DNA of 64,000 nucleotides, taken from positions 792,117-856,116 of the forward strand of contig CM055093.1 in the NCBI GenBank assembly GCA_029204225.1, given 5' to 3'. The position numbers and the translations under genes are program-made. Position 1 is the stretch's first letter. Each line of letters begins with the position of its first letter. Source of the stretch: Diphasiastrum complanatum (Eukaryota; Streptophyta; Lycopodiopsida; Lycopodiales; Lycopodiaceae). Below are positions 1 through 11,083 of the stretch, one piece after another. The notes below the pieces were generated by a model. That model made no database searches and was not told the origin of the DNA. It worked only from the letters and a program-made list of their open reading frames with translations.

Positions 1-193
1 TTCTCATTCTGTAGTGGTTTTCTGCTTGCCATATTTATATCAGCTTAGTGAGCTCTTTCCAACCATCATAGGACTTCCACTTTCTTTAGTGGTTATTAGA
101 ATCCCAACTTATATATTTTGCTTCCATCATGACATTTCCTTTCGTACGAAGTTCACTTCAGAGTAGGAGAAAGATGATCGGTAGTAGATCTAG

Positions 194-382
194 ACACTTG
201 TTGGTCCTAGTAATATTCGAACTCGTGCTAAAGTAAACAATCTCGAAGCTCTTGGTCTTCATTTGGAGGAAGGTGGTATTCTTGTCAATTGTGAAGAAGA
301 AGACGCTTCTACAACATCTTTAGGATCTTCTCCGTGGTTCACGGGGGAAACAAATGGCTACGAGAGTGAAAGTCCCATGTAA
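194..382 (+). pseudogene. Unidentified C-terminal coding fragment
   Basis: An open stretch of 62 codons runs from just after an in-frame TAG to a TAA and has no start codon of its own. The peptide is acidic and has a gene-like composition: a run containing Arg-Thr-Arg-Ala-Lys, a Leu-Glu-Ala-Leu-Gly-Leu-His-Leu segment, then a Glu-rich and Ser/Thr-rich tail. It could be the last exon of a host or transposon gene whose earlier part lies outside the window. I do not recognise the family. The only support is the uninterrupted frame and its composition. Confidence 0.25.
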
Positions 383-764
383 ATTTTTTTGTATGTATTG
401 GTATTAGTGCAAGAAGCATAAATTTCTGGACATTTTGCGAAGGGCTACCATTTAATTTTGTAAAATACATGAAATCAAGACATTTTTGTGTATAGTTTAT
501 TGTGTCAAAATGCATGTTTTTGAAAATAGAGCAAATTTTAATGTGTCAATTTTTTGTTATTTATTTTAAATTTCATTATGAAAAGCGACTTACAAACCAA
601 GTCTTTTCAAAGTTCAAAAATCTTGAAATGTGCAAAATCACCCTTTTTTTGTCGTTTTTCAAACATGCTTTATACATGCGCAAGGTGTTTTTGAAAAGCA
701 CCCTAATTTAAGACACTTTTTGAGGGAATTTACGGGAATATTCCAAAAGCTTCTCTTTTGTTCG
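383..764. other. No gene seen
   Basis: AT-rich sequence with no coding signal that I can support. The short open frame near 502-711 is low in complexity and has no recognisable motif. Confidence 0.5.
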
Positions 765-1415
765 TAAAGTTTCTCATTCGACTCGCAATGGTGTTTTTTG
801 GCAATTTTGAGGCCAACATGGAATTTCAACTTAGAGATAGATTTATATTTGTTAATAAAGGACTAAATAGTGTTTGTACTATTTTTGGCAAGTAGATAAG
901 TGGATGAGGTCAGATTTGGACCCATTATAATTGGCTAGTTTTCATACATTGCATCTAGACTAGAATTTATAGGTTTTTTGATGAAGTACCAAGAAGTTAC
1001 CATTTACGGCAAGTTTAGAACAATTGGCCAAATGAAAATTCGAAAGCTATAAATAGCTGTACCAGCGTGGAAAAATAATCATCAAAGTTTTTTTCTTTGT
1101 GGAGAATTTATCTCTCGTGTTTCTATATCCATCTCTTTCATATTTCTCAAGATATCTTGATTTCTAGTGTAGAATGTCAATTTTGTGATTAATCTTGCTT
1201 CCACACGTGTGAAGGACAGTAGGCTGCTGCTGGTGTACGAACATGGACAATACCTTATTGTATTTTTATGCTTATGATCAGATCTTAGTGATTTATGCAA
1301 TTATAGCATGCCAAAATTGATGATTTCTATCTTGTAGCTAAATCTAGATGTGCATCCAAATTTGGTCAAGATCTTAGAGATCCATTACGTTTGTTTTGGA
1401 TCTAATTTTCTCACA
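765..1415 (+). mobile_element. Diverged solo copia LTR (RLC-3 type)
   Basis: From the TATA box to the 3' end this segment follows the order of landmarks in the RLC-3 LTR read in element orientation. These are a ctataaatag box (1048-1057), a CACACGTGTG palindrome about 150 bp later (1202-1211), a gcttatgatcagat block, an aatctagatgtgcat-like block and an end of the form ggatct...ttctcaca (to 1415). The spacing also matches. The left edge is extrapolated from the 653-bp length of the RLC-3 LTR, and sequence upstream of the TATA box is hard to align. No clear primer-binding site or internal region follows, so this is probably an old solo LTR. Confidence 0.55.
1048..1057 (+). promoter_or_regulatory. 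TATA box of the solo LTR
   Basis: The sequence ctataaatag matches, in sequence and position, the TATA box of the RLC-3 LTRs. It would be the U3 promoter of this LTR; there is no sign of what it would drive now. Confidence 0.4.
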
Positions 1416-2059
1416 TGCTATTGCCATTTTCATCAGTCAAATCAAATTTCAAGTGTATGTGATTGTACTGTTTCAATTCCCATACTTTGCCCAAATTTGA
1501 CCAACAAATAAACCACCTCTAGTGTTGGGATGCACGTCATATACTGGAATTGCTTAATCTCAAAATGAATGCGTTCGACTATTATCAATTGTTTGGTGGG
1601 AGACTTTGGATTGTACCAAAGTCAATTTGTTACTTTCATCGGACCTTATTGGAAAACTTATTCTTTGGATTTGAATTTGTCGAGGAAGAACACATTTTTA
1701 AGATCTTATTGTTTGTGCTACTCGGAATTTTCTTGTTGTCACTTGCCAAATCATTGTCTCCATTCAAATCTACAGAACAATTTCTCCATTCAAATCTACT
1801 TTCATCATGATTATGCTTTTATATGTCAATCTAGATATGCTCTATCAATGTCTAATTAAATTGAATATGTGGCTCATGTCAAAGTGTTGGCATAAAATCA
1901 AGAGACCAGTCAAAAGAGGGATTTTTATGGAGATGGTCCAATCAAATTAGGGGAGTCATAAGTCACTCATCCAATCACATCTAGAGGAGGTGAAAAAGGG
2001 GTCCAATAGATTTTGAGCATCTTCCTCCACGATTCCTATTAGAAGGATGGATAGCTTTA
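1416..2059. other. Intergenic, no gene seen
   Basis: AT-rich DNA. The part near 1880-2010 contains phrases such as ggtccaat and gtccaatag that recur in the RLC-2-type LTRs, so some of it may be very old LTR sequence. No coding region is supported. Confidence 0.4.
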
Positions 2060-2812
2060 CTATGCACATGTAACATAGAGTAGTGAAAAAAAATTTAAGT
2101 TTATTACATAGAAAAACTAAAAGGGGGGGGAGGTTATGAGAGAGGTGAAGGGAGAGGGGAGGGGGCGTGCTCCTTGGAGACAACCCCCCCCTCCTTCGGC
2201 GTGACATTCTCCTCAGGGCCCGATGGTCCGATGGATGCCACCTGGCCTGCTGGCCAGGCTCCCTCTCACCCATTTTGAATGGGGGCAAGCTGGCACATTG
2301 GCGCCAACACGCCCCCTCTTATGTTGGTGCTCCCAAGGGTCACCATCTTTAGCAATTGCCCGGACTGATGCTGCTCGGGAGTCGGGGAATGATGTTGCTC
2401 GGGAGTTCGGGATGATGCTGCTCGGGAGTCGGGGGATGATGCGCTGCTCGAGGATCTGCTCGAGGATGATGTTGCATGGATACAGATGATGCTGCACGAC
2501 CCGCTGGCCCTGGGCCATTGCAGAAATATGGTGCCCCTTGGGGGCACGCTGATGCCAATGCGCCGACACGCCCCCATTCAAAATGGGGAGGGGGGAGCCT
2601 GGCCAGCAAGCCAGATGGCATCCATCGGGGGCCATCGGCGGGCCTCAAATGGGCCTAGTGTCTTGAGGAGAATGGCTCCTCTCCTCTTACTTCCTTTGTC
2701 TCGTAAAACTCCCCCTCCCCCTTTTTTTAGTTTTTCTATGTTATAAACTTAGATTTTTTTTGCCCCAAATTTTTGGGCAGTTTTCTACATTACATAGAAG
2801 TACACATGTACG
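2060..2812. mobile_element. Fold-back (long inverted repeat) element
   Basis: The two halves are approximate reverse complements. The outer arms share a stretch with the tract aaaactaaaaggggg (near 2110-2128, reversed near 2701-2735). The inner arms share a GC-rich block with gcctggccagc, aaaatgggg and gacacgcccc-like strings (about 2215-2330 versus 2555-2640). The central 2360-2470 is a short tandem array of gatgctgctcgggagtc units. The GC-rich core stands out against the AT-rich surroundings. No transposase is present, so this would be a non-autonomous fold-back or MITE-like element. The outer limits are uncertain by tens of bases and I could not establish a target duplication. Open frames inside it on both strands are by-products of the GC-rich repeats. 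Confidence 0.55.
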
Positions 2813-3189
2813 TTCATTATTGGTCCAAAAAAAGTTGAAAATGGTGATAAAAAATAAAAGGCATTTTTTCAAAAGGCCCATTTACAATCCAAAATTCCTC
2901 TAATGCTGCACAAATGCAAGGAAACTGCTCGGACGCGAAGACCAAAGCTTTGAGGACTGAAGACCCAAAGGTGACGGTCAAATGTTTGTTGACTGAAGGA
3001 TACCCAAACACGAAGATGAAATGTTCGTGGACCTAGATGAATTCAATGGCAAGGCCGAAGGCAGAAGAAGGCATGAAGACACGAAGACCGAAAGGCGGAG
3101 GATCTTCACGTTTCAAAGTACAAAGAAAATACAGAGGAAATCAAGAAAGTACAAGGAGGACGTCACTCCTCCACAGACGATCTGGATAC

Positions 3190-3661
3190 TGTTAGGACAT
3201 GCTTAATCAACCGTTCTTGTAATCTCATATCATATTAAAGCTTCTTCTCTCTATCTATATAAACAGATCAAACACGTGTCAATTGGTTGAGTGTCAACCT
3301 GAGCTAAGCATAGTGGTGCTAGCTGATGTCTAGAAGTCCACTAGTAAGCGAGACAATTTTTGATTCATGAGAGACATAGATACTCTCACGCCGATGAAAT
3401 GTGTGGGTTTGTCACAACAACGCTCAAGAAATTCTCTGATAATATAGTAGATGTTATGCAGATTGTTTTCTTACCTTGAATGCTTTGATGTCTGACTGTT
3501 ATTTGTTCACAATCAGTTGTTTACTATTCACACTGGTTCATATTTGTTGGATGCTTAAACAATTAAACGTAGGTCAGCAGTGTCTGCCTATACTTTGAAG
3601 GATTGTAAATCCGTCATAGCAAGCAGTAGCCAGCAGACATAATCGAATTCCATCTGGGTTC
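3190..3661 (+). repeat. Copia LTR remnant, tgttagg type
   Basis: It is colinear with the LTR at 15068-15590: same start (tgtt-ggacatgc-taatca), same middle (gtgtgggtttgtcacaaca, ctctgataat-tagtagatg) and same end region (gaattccatct-ggtt). The terminal cccaaca found in the other copy is missing. The following agaacga...catctga string resembles sequence just after the primer site of the other copy, so a small deletion at the LTR edge is likely. Homology also extends about 50 bp upstream (gaaagtacaaggaggac), so the true LTR may start earlier than annotated. Confidence 0.55.
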
Positions 3662-3714
3662 AATTTGAGAACGACCAATTTGACATCTGATTCTCATCAG
3701 AATGATGGTTTTAT

Positions 3715-3852
3715 GCACGTAGATATGTTCCCTTGCCATAGAATTGAGAGATAGATCTTGATTATCAATCTGCACTTGATCTTGAGCAATCACAAAGTAT
3801 TAGGATGTCGTTATCACACTTTTTGGCATTCCCACACGTGTGAGATTCAACA
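3715..3852 (+). repeat. 3' end fragment of an RLC-2-type LTR
   Basis: It follows the last ~140 bp of the RLC-2 LTR: ttgccatagaat, agatagatcttga, tgatcttg, then cacacgtgtga and a ttcaaca end. No primer-binding site follows; the sequence passes directly into an integrase fragment, so the LTR end and the internal region were joined by deletion. Confidence 0.5.
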
Positions 3853-3870
3853 AAAAGGAGTTTTCTTGTC

Positions 3871-4310
3871 CCTATACCCCTATTTGATGAATAGACTTCC
3901 TCTATTGAAGGCAAAACACCATTTGAAGTCTTATATGGAAAGAAGCCAAATCTCAAGGATTCAATGGGTGTTTGGATGCATTTTCTATGTGCATACACCT
4001 TTGGAGACAAGGACAAAGGATAATCCATCATCAATCAAGGGGATCATGCTCAGGTATGGCAATGCAAGCAAGGGATACAAGGTATACATTTCATCTTCCA
4101 ACAAGTTTGTGGTTTCTAGAAATGTCATATTTGATGAGAATAAGATGCATAAGCTTGTTGATTTCTCAATCAAATAAGCTATCAAGAGGGAGGTGGCCGA
4201 TGATCAAGACAATCTTGATCTTGAGGAGGAGCAAGAGCCAAGTGTACCAATCACTCCAATAAGGTCATCAAGGATAAGTATGGAGCCAATAAGAATGCAT
4301 GCCTTTAGTG
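3871..4310 (+). pseudogene. Copia integrase C-terminal fragment
   Basis: Conceptual translation in shifting frames gives the end of a Ty1-copia integrase. First comes a KTPFEVLYGKKP-like motif (a TPHEVLYGRRP equivalent is seen in RLC-5). A frameshift follows, then FGC..., a DNPSSIKG segment, a KGYKVYI segment and SRNVIFDEN (RLC-5: SRDVIFHEEN). An acidic Pro/Ser linker ends it. The catalytic core, RT and RNase H are absent. It is non-functional and probably belongs with the LTR fragment just upstream. Confidence 0.7.
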
Positions 4311-4879
4311 AGTCGAATCTTAATCTATTTTGGATTTTATTTAGGTGCTTTCTCCATAGTAAACTTTTGAACTATGCAAGTTTTCACATTTCGGGAAAAA
4401 AGCCAAACTTGTTGAAATGTAGTGTATTTCTGCAGACTGTCCCGTCTAAATGCAAGTTTTTTGGCAGTCGTTGAAGATGGCCAAGTCTTCAATGACTTCA
4501 AGTTATTAAATTTAGCATCTGAACTTTGAAATTATGACACAATTGGTTACCCTTTGTTGGAGATCAGCCAGAAGCAAGTTGTAGACGTTCTTCAAATAAA
4601 TTGGTTGCCTGAGTTTGTGATTCCTGCAGGTATCCGATGAGCAGACATAGAACTAAAGTTGGTTTCACCTAATCCTAGATCAATGATCAATAAACATGCA
4701 GGAAGAATCATGAAATAGAAATTAGTCATTCACCAAGGAGACAACTATGGGCTTAATTTTCAACAGTCCCCCTTAACGTGACGGTTGGTGTCTTGGTATT
4801 TTTGTCAGGTTCAGCTTGTTGAAGAATTTTTGGTGCTTGATCCTGGGAAGCGCTTTGGTGAAGATAGGAGCAATTGGAC

Positions 4880-7166
4880 TTATTTTGCTGCATTTTCAAC
4901 AAATTTTAGTTATCTTGAGTGATAGGGGCCAATCTCTTCTACAAGGGAATGAATTCGGGCAATCTAAATATCCTAAATTTGAGATTGATCAATTTTGGTC
5001 GCTCGATTCATTATGTGGAGCCTTTGATTTTATCACTCTATGAACAATTCAAGTGATAACAACCAAAATTGAGCTAAGTCTATTGACAGACCTGAAGTTA
5101 TTGCAAGTGGTAGACATACAATTTGTGCTAGCTTAATGTCTTGGACTCAAGATCCCTCTACTTTCGTCACTTAATAAAAATTTCGGGTGAACATGTCCAA
5201 AATCAAACCGTCTTCAATGTATATTTGAATTTTAGCTATCTCATGTGATAGGGGTCAACATTGTCAAGAAGGAATTAGATTAAGGAAACTTAAGCATATT
5301 GGAATTAGATTAAGGAAACTTAAGCATATTGGACTAAACTTGAGCCATGTAAATTAATAAAAGTCAAACTTACATGCTACGCATAAATTTGAGCTATTTT
5401 GAGTTATGTGGATGAAATTCGAGCTATGTCATCCTAAGCTCAAAACTCTTCTACTTTCATCATTCTTGAGCAATAGGGACCAAAATTGAGTGGTCTCAAG
5501 GGACTCATCATTCATTGTCATAGTTTCAATTAGAGTATTGATTGGTAGATGTTCAAATAGAATCTGAAGAGGTAATTGGCCTATTTTAGCAGATGTCAAT
5601 ATGAGCTATCTCAAGTGATAGGAACCTATTCCATCAATGAGAGATAGAACTCAAGCAATCTAAATGCTTTAAACTTGAGATCGATTAAGTTCACTTGATC
5701 GATTAAATTCACTTGATGAGCCATGTTAAGTAGTTAGAGACTAACTTGTAGTATAGGCATTGAACTGAAGTTATTGAGACATGTAGACATCAAGTTGGCT
5801 CTAGTCTAATTATAAGTCTTGGACACAAAATTCCTCTAATTTCATCACTTAAGGGACATTTTGAGTGATAATGTCCCAAATCAAGCTGTCTTGAGTGATA
5901 TACATTGAATTTAAGCTATCTCATGTGATAGGGGGCAACTCCATAAAAAAGCAATCAAATTCAAACAATCTAAATGTACTAGACTTAAAAATGATTGACC
6001 TTGATCTCTCAATGAGCCATGTCAACTAATAAAGTCCAAAATTACATGTTTTGCATCAAATTTGAGCTATCTTAAGTCATATGCATGAAATTTGAGTTAT
6101 GTAGTTGTCCTAAGCTTAGGATTCATCTAATTTAATCACTCAACAAACACTCTTGAGCGATAAGGGCCAAAATTGATTGATCTCAAGTGAAATAAAGTTT
6201 GGGATATCTTTTGTCATAGTATCAACAACGGATCGAACATGAGCAATTTAAATGTACAATTGGAGTCGATATTAGTCAAATTCGATCATTCAATGAGCCA
6301 TGTCCATAGGTGACGATCAAAATTGAGCATTCTTGTGTAGGCATTAAATTCAAGCTATCTTGAGAAATAGATATCATATTTGAGCTATCTGAAGTGGTAG
6401 GAAATACTTCCATTGATAAGAAATCGTACTCGAACAATTTGAAGTTATTATCATAGAGAATTGTCAATTTTGATCATTTGATAAATTTTGCTTAATGATA
6501 AGCACCAACTTGTTGGGCATTATATTTTAGCTATTTTGGGTGACATGCATCAACTTTGAATGATTTGAAGCATGAAAGCAGCTCGGTATTCCTTGAATTC
6601 GATCACTCTATGAACAACCTTGTGCATTACATGCCAAAGTTGTATCTCAATTGATATATTGCATCAAAAGTGATATCTCAATTTATATATTGCATTGATT
6701 TTTGAACATCGAAAGTGATATCTCAATTGATATATTGCATTGATTTTGAGCTATATCAAGTGACAAAGCCTATGCCTTTATAATAAATAAGAATCTTTTT
6801 TAATTCACAATTCAAAAGGTATCTAGAAAATTAAATGTTTTTCCTAAATGAACTTGATATCACATACATTTTTCTATTTAGGAAAATCTTTTCCTAACAA
6901 TCAAGGGTTTTCCTAACATACATTTTCCCTAGATGAAATATATGCCAAGATACATTTTATTACTAGGAAATCTTTTTCCTAGTTAGAGATGGTGCAAATG
7001 TATCTAGGAATTTCAATGTTTTCCTAGATAGAATTTGTGCACAAACATTTTTTAACTAGGAAAAATGTTTTCCTATTTAGAAGGAGTCTCTTAATTAGTA
7101 AAAAATGTCTCTAACTAGGAAATTCTACAATTTTCCTATGTAGGAACATGTCATATTTTTCTTGTG
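4880..7166 (-). repeat. Degenerate higher-order repeat with CACTA-like end
   Basis: The block is built from degenerate copies of a motif like gagctatcttgagtgatagg alternating with tcaatgagccatg. Landmarks recur at about 675 bp (5111/5784, 5203/5881, 5371/6043). It also has a perfect 30-bp tandem duplication at 5271-5330 and repeats of atattgcattga near 6650-6740. The right end (6830-7150) is dense in ttttccta/taggaaaa motifs and stops at ttcttgtg (7166). Reverse-complemented, that end reads CACAAGAAAAATATGACAT, close to CACTA-family termini. A homologous block lies in opposite orientation at 54662-56513. No protein coding is seen. Confidence 0.6.
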
Positions 7167-7289
7167 ACGCTATGAAGCTTATGTTTGGAATAACAGTTAC
7201 AAAAATCGGTACCTACCTTTGCCTGTAGTGTGTTAGTTCTGAGCTGAGGCTAATGGTTATGTAGACAACTTTCTATTTCCTACCTACCA

Positions 7290-7292
<3 letters not shown>

Positions 7293-7343
<51 letters not shown>

Positions 7344-7374
7344 CTATCTATCTATCTATCTATATATATATATA
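7293..7374. repeat. Compound microsatellite (TC)n(TA)n(TCTA)n(TA)n
   Basis: A run of tc dinucleotides changes at 7321 to ta, then to tcta tetranucleotides and back to ta. This is a simple-sequence tract read directly from the bases. Confidence 0.95.
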
Positions 7375-8375
7375 ACTTTTTTTGAAAAGTAGAAAACATG
7401 ATGTAATTGATATATGTATATAACTATCAAATTGTTGCAATATTATATAGAGAGCTATATTCAACATATGAATCAAGTTTTCTAAAAAATCGGAATAATA
7501 TAAACTTACAAAGAATGTAAGATTTCTGAGAGTGAAACCGGACGACACGATCGTTGCTATATAGACAGAATTCGCTGATCCAAATCAGCAGGAAACGAGT
7601 TGCAGAGCTATGTATAATAATCCAGCATACAACAAGCAGAATACTGGAATCAAGCGAACATTGTAATTAGAAAAACAGTTTCTTGATAAACTCCGAACTT
7701 CAAAATTCAAGTTAACATCTGTAACTGATTATCAAAGAAACCTAATAACGAGGCCGAGATATAAATCAAGCTCAGGAAACAGTCCATGAAGACTAGTATA
7801 AGAATCAAAGTCTAAGCAGTTTGGAACTTCATATGCTATTTTCCGACAAGAAGTCATCTGAAACAGCCATACTGTAGTTTGTTTGGCGAAAACGAAAGTG
7901 GTGTAACAAAAATAGACGTGATTTGTGCCGTACTGCTTTTGTAAATCCAGCTTCGCATTTAGCTGTGATGGGACTGACGAGAAGACTACGCACTGAAGAG
8001 GTTTTTATAGAATTAATGAGTCATTTACGTATACTATGTATGTGGAACATGATTATGAACTTACGTAAGCGATTGCAGAAGTTCCTATGGCAGGTTTTTT
8101 TGGCTTTGGAAAGCTTTTCTATCGTATGATGAGTAGTGCGTTGGAAAAAAATCTCATTCTTACTCATAATGAACGAGCACCTGCTACAAGAAGGACTTGG
8201 TTTTTCTTCTGTCAAGATCCATCTCACCTCAAGCATAGGCATTGAGTATGCAGATCAAGCTTTCTCACTCATTTTCCAGGCAGTTCACAGACATGACATT
8301 ACATCTTTTTCTTGTGCCCATACATACTGCAACTTAAAGACCAGCTACCCCACGCAGGTACTTTTCAAAAACTAG
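7375..8375. other. Intergenic, no gene seen
   Basis: About 1 kb of AT-rich DNA. Short open frames occur on both strands around 7920-8370 but overlap antisense and have no recognisable motif or gene context. I do not support any of them. Confidence 0.45.
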
Positions 8376-8980
8376 CGACTCAAGCTCACTTCCAACTCTC
8401 ACTCACACGTGTGGGAAGTGTTAAAAGATTATTCTAAGTAAAAACAAGCTGCTCTCCTTGGGTAGAGAGAGAAAATCATCAATAGCTCTCGGATAGAGAG
8501 AGAAAACTAGAAAATCACTTACACTCAAAATCCACTCAATCTCAAAATCAATTAGATAAAAGTGAGGAGTACAATGAGACTATAGATCCACAAACTAACA
8601 CAATGCTCAAACATGATTGAACCACACTTTTGCCACCTCTTAATCCTATTGGACCATTGATCCATTCACCTCTAAATTCTATTGGACCATTTCCAAGCAT
8701 ATCTCAAATTCTACTCGACCACTCATGGTTCCACCTCTAAATCTTATTGGACCTCTAAAAAACTTAATCAAACCAAAGCATTACACTTGTCTACTATCCA
8801 TTTAGCTTGAGTTCTACCTCCTACTCTATTTTGGCTCAATAGTGGCATTACATGTGGAATTGGATAATTTGCCATCTATGCCAAATTTGACCCTATCATC
8901 TTCCTACACCAAGATGATTGTAATGGAAAAACATAAGACCCCTTATATCTAACATAGATAATCTTTTTCCATTTTTCACA
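8376..8980 (-). repeat. Copia LTR, RLC-2 type, antisense, truncated
   Basis: Reverse-complemented, it starts tgtgaaaaatgg and contains RLC-2 LTR landmarks: the gtccaatagg repeats, gattgagtggattttgagtg, the ctctctacccgagag block and cacttccaactctcactcacacg. The ~170 bp that should follow the palindrome (8404-8413) is missing, so the distal end is truncated near 8376. It is the 3' LTR of the antisense element whose RNase H lies at 8996-9710. Confidence 0.65.
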
Positions 8981-8995
8981 CTCCTAAAAAATTAT

Positions 8996-9710
8996 CTATG
9001 AAGATTTAAGTATTGATCTTGATATAACTCCAAGATTAGATCTATGCTTGATGAAGGCACTTTTGCTCAAAGGCTTGGTGAGTAGATCTGCAATACAAGA
9101 GGATGAGTTGACATGTTCCAAATAGATTTCTCCTCCAATAAGCTTTCCTCTCACAAAATGGTGTGCCACTTCTATATGCTTGCTCCTTGCTTGAGATATG
9201 GGATTATTGGCAAGAGCCTGGGCCGAGATATTATCACACTTGATCATTGGTAGATCATCCTCCTTGATGCACTTTAGCTCCAATAATAATCTCTCGATCC
9301 AAATCACCTCTTTTTTAGTTGTAGTGAGTCCTTTATACTCGGCCTCACATGAAGAGAGAGATATAGTATCTTGCTTTTTGGAAAGCCAAGATATTAGATT
9401 GTCTCCAAGAAATATAGTGTATGCACTAATAGACTTTCGATCCATCTTGTCACTTGCAAAATCCGAATCCGAGTAGCCAACAATGGATAGATCTTCACTT
9501 TTATAAAGTAGACCATAATCACAAGATGAAGATACATATCTTAGAATCCTCTTGGCCATCTTCCAATGATGGATCTTGGGATCTTGCATAAATTGACTAA
9601 ATTTGTGCACACAAAAACTCAAATCGGGCCTAGTAATGGTAAGCCAAATTAAGGAGCCTATAAGACTCCTAAAACGTGTGATGTCCTCAAAGGATCTTTT
9701 ATCACCTTTA
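8996..9710 (-). pseudogene. Copia RT-RNase H remnant
   Basis: The antisense frame encodes the C-terminal part of a copia polyprotein. It has the RT connection (SFEDITRFRSLIGSLIWLTI, then TRPDLSFCV), RNase H with SDSDFASD, the catalytic SSCEAEY, the CDN motif, the RSKHIEVAHHFVR histidine motif and a C-terminal ADLLTKPL. The frame is uninterrupted to its stop. It is cut at its upstream end at 9710, exactly where the RLC-1 LTR begins, so RLC-1 inserted into this RT gene. The rest of the gene is not found beyond RLC-1, so that flank was later lost. It is dead as an element, but the domain sequence looks little decayed. Confidence 0.85.
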
Positions 9711-10385
9711 TGTGAAAAATAGCCTATTTTGGCAAATCTAGCCATGTAAATATTGTGTATAATTGGGTTCCACACATGGAAGGCCAAGATGCCACATGGA
9801 AACCCACTCCTAATGTAGGTTAGGTCAAGTCAAGAGAGTTGGTCATGTCTATCTAGTGGTGATCCCTACTTTATAGGACCTACACCTAAGTTTAAGGTGA
9901 AAATTTGACCAACTAGCTACCTACCAAGCATAACTCTAGGATCTAGGCTAGGGTTTCATTTTAGGGCAAGAAGAGTGAGTTAACTTCCTTATTACATGCT
10001 AGAAATCCACCTAACTTCAAGAAGGAAGTCGAATTTGATATGTATTCCAAGCTCCCATAGTGAGAAGATAGCATATTTTTGGAGCTCATTGGCAATCTCA
10101 AGCTAGTTCACTATGTACATTGAGTTTTTGTGATCCAAATGAAACCAAATAAATTTCTACTTGTTTCTCAGGTTGAAGGCCGTACTACAGCCTATAGTAC
10201 ACACGTGTGGACTCGGATTTGGGTCTTTGATCTTGTTTACTGATTATCCATACTTGTTATGTGTCAAATTGCTAATCTAGATCAAGATTTATTGTCTAGT
10301 TTTTTGATGCATTGTTAAGCAAGCACATAATCTCTCATGGATCTTCTAAGATCCATTTTGGTCCTCAAAGTATTGTACTTTCACA
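9711..10385 (+). repeat. RLC-1 5' LTR
   Basis: 675 bp, starting tgtgaaaaatagcc and ending tttcaca. It contains the CACACGTGTG palindrome at 10200-10209; in the 3' copy this has decayed to cacatgtgtg. The copia primer site follows immediately. Confidence 0.85.
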
Positions 10386-10398
10386 TGGTATTAGAGCC
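10386..10398 (+). promoter_or_regulatory. RLC-1 primer-binding site
   Basis: The sequence tggtattagagcc directly after the LTR differs at one base from the tggtatcagagc of the other copia elements here. That sequence is complementary to the 3' end of plant initiator Met-tRNA. Confidence 0.8.
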
Positions 10399-10720
10399 AA
10401 GTACAAGGGCTTTGTTCTTAGACTCATTCAAAAACCATTTTTAGTAGTTTTGTGTGCTAAGAACTAGTCTTGTGAGGGCGAGTTTGGTGCTAAGTTTTGG
10501 TCGTAGGAATTGATTCCAAACTTCTTTAGGATCAAATTCCGTATTGTTCCCACATGTGGGCACTTCTGAACCAGCATTAAATGCACTACATTCATTTGGT
10601 CACTGTAAATTCAATTTGTGAGCTGTTGGTGTAAAGGTTCAAAACAGGTCTTGAAAGTACACCAAGAAGAAAGAAAGAGATTAAGTCATTTTTTTGTCCA
10701 AAAATAGCCAAAATTGACAA

Positions 10721-11064
10721 GATTTGATTGTAAGTAGATTTCACATAATCTTATCTTCATTCCAACTTTGTGAGGGAGTGTTAGAACTGAGATTATAAGT
10801 CCATTTGTTGGATTAGAAATCTAATTTGAGTGAAACACTAGAAGAAAGAGACCTTAGTGAGTTTCTAAAGACAATCAAATCCATTTCTTGGCAAGATTTG
10901 TTTGAAAGTAGTTTTCACTTCATCTTATCTTCATTCCAGCTTTGTGAGGGAGTGATAGAACTGTGATTATAATTCCATTTGTCGGATTAGAAATCAAATT
11001 TGAGTGAAACACTGCAAGTGTGAGACCTTTGTGGGTTTCAAGTCAATCAAATCTATTTCTTGTT
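10721..11064 (+). repeat. Leader tandem duplication in RLC-1
   Basis: Two imperfect copies of a ~174-bp unit follow each other upstream of gag. Both contain gatttg-ttg-aagta, cttatcttcattccaa/gctttgtgaggga, gattagaaatc-aatttgagtgaaacact and caatcaaatc-atttcttg. The copies begin at 10721 and 10895. No coding is seen. A comparable repeated leader occurs in RLC-5. Confidence 0.7.
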
Positions 11065-11083
11065 TGTAGAAGTCACTAGTAAG

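Noticed and set aside
1956-2658. Several overlapping open frames on both strands in the fold-back element
   Set aside because: They are mirror images produced by the GC-rich inverted repeat and have no start context or domain.
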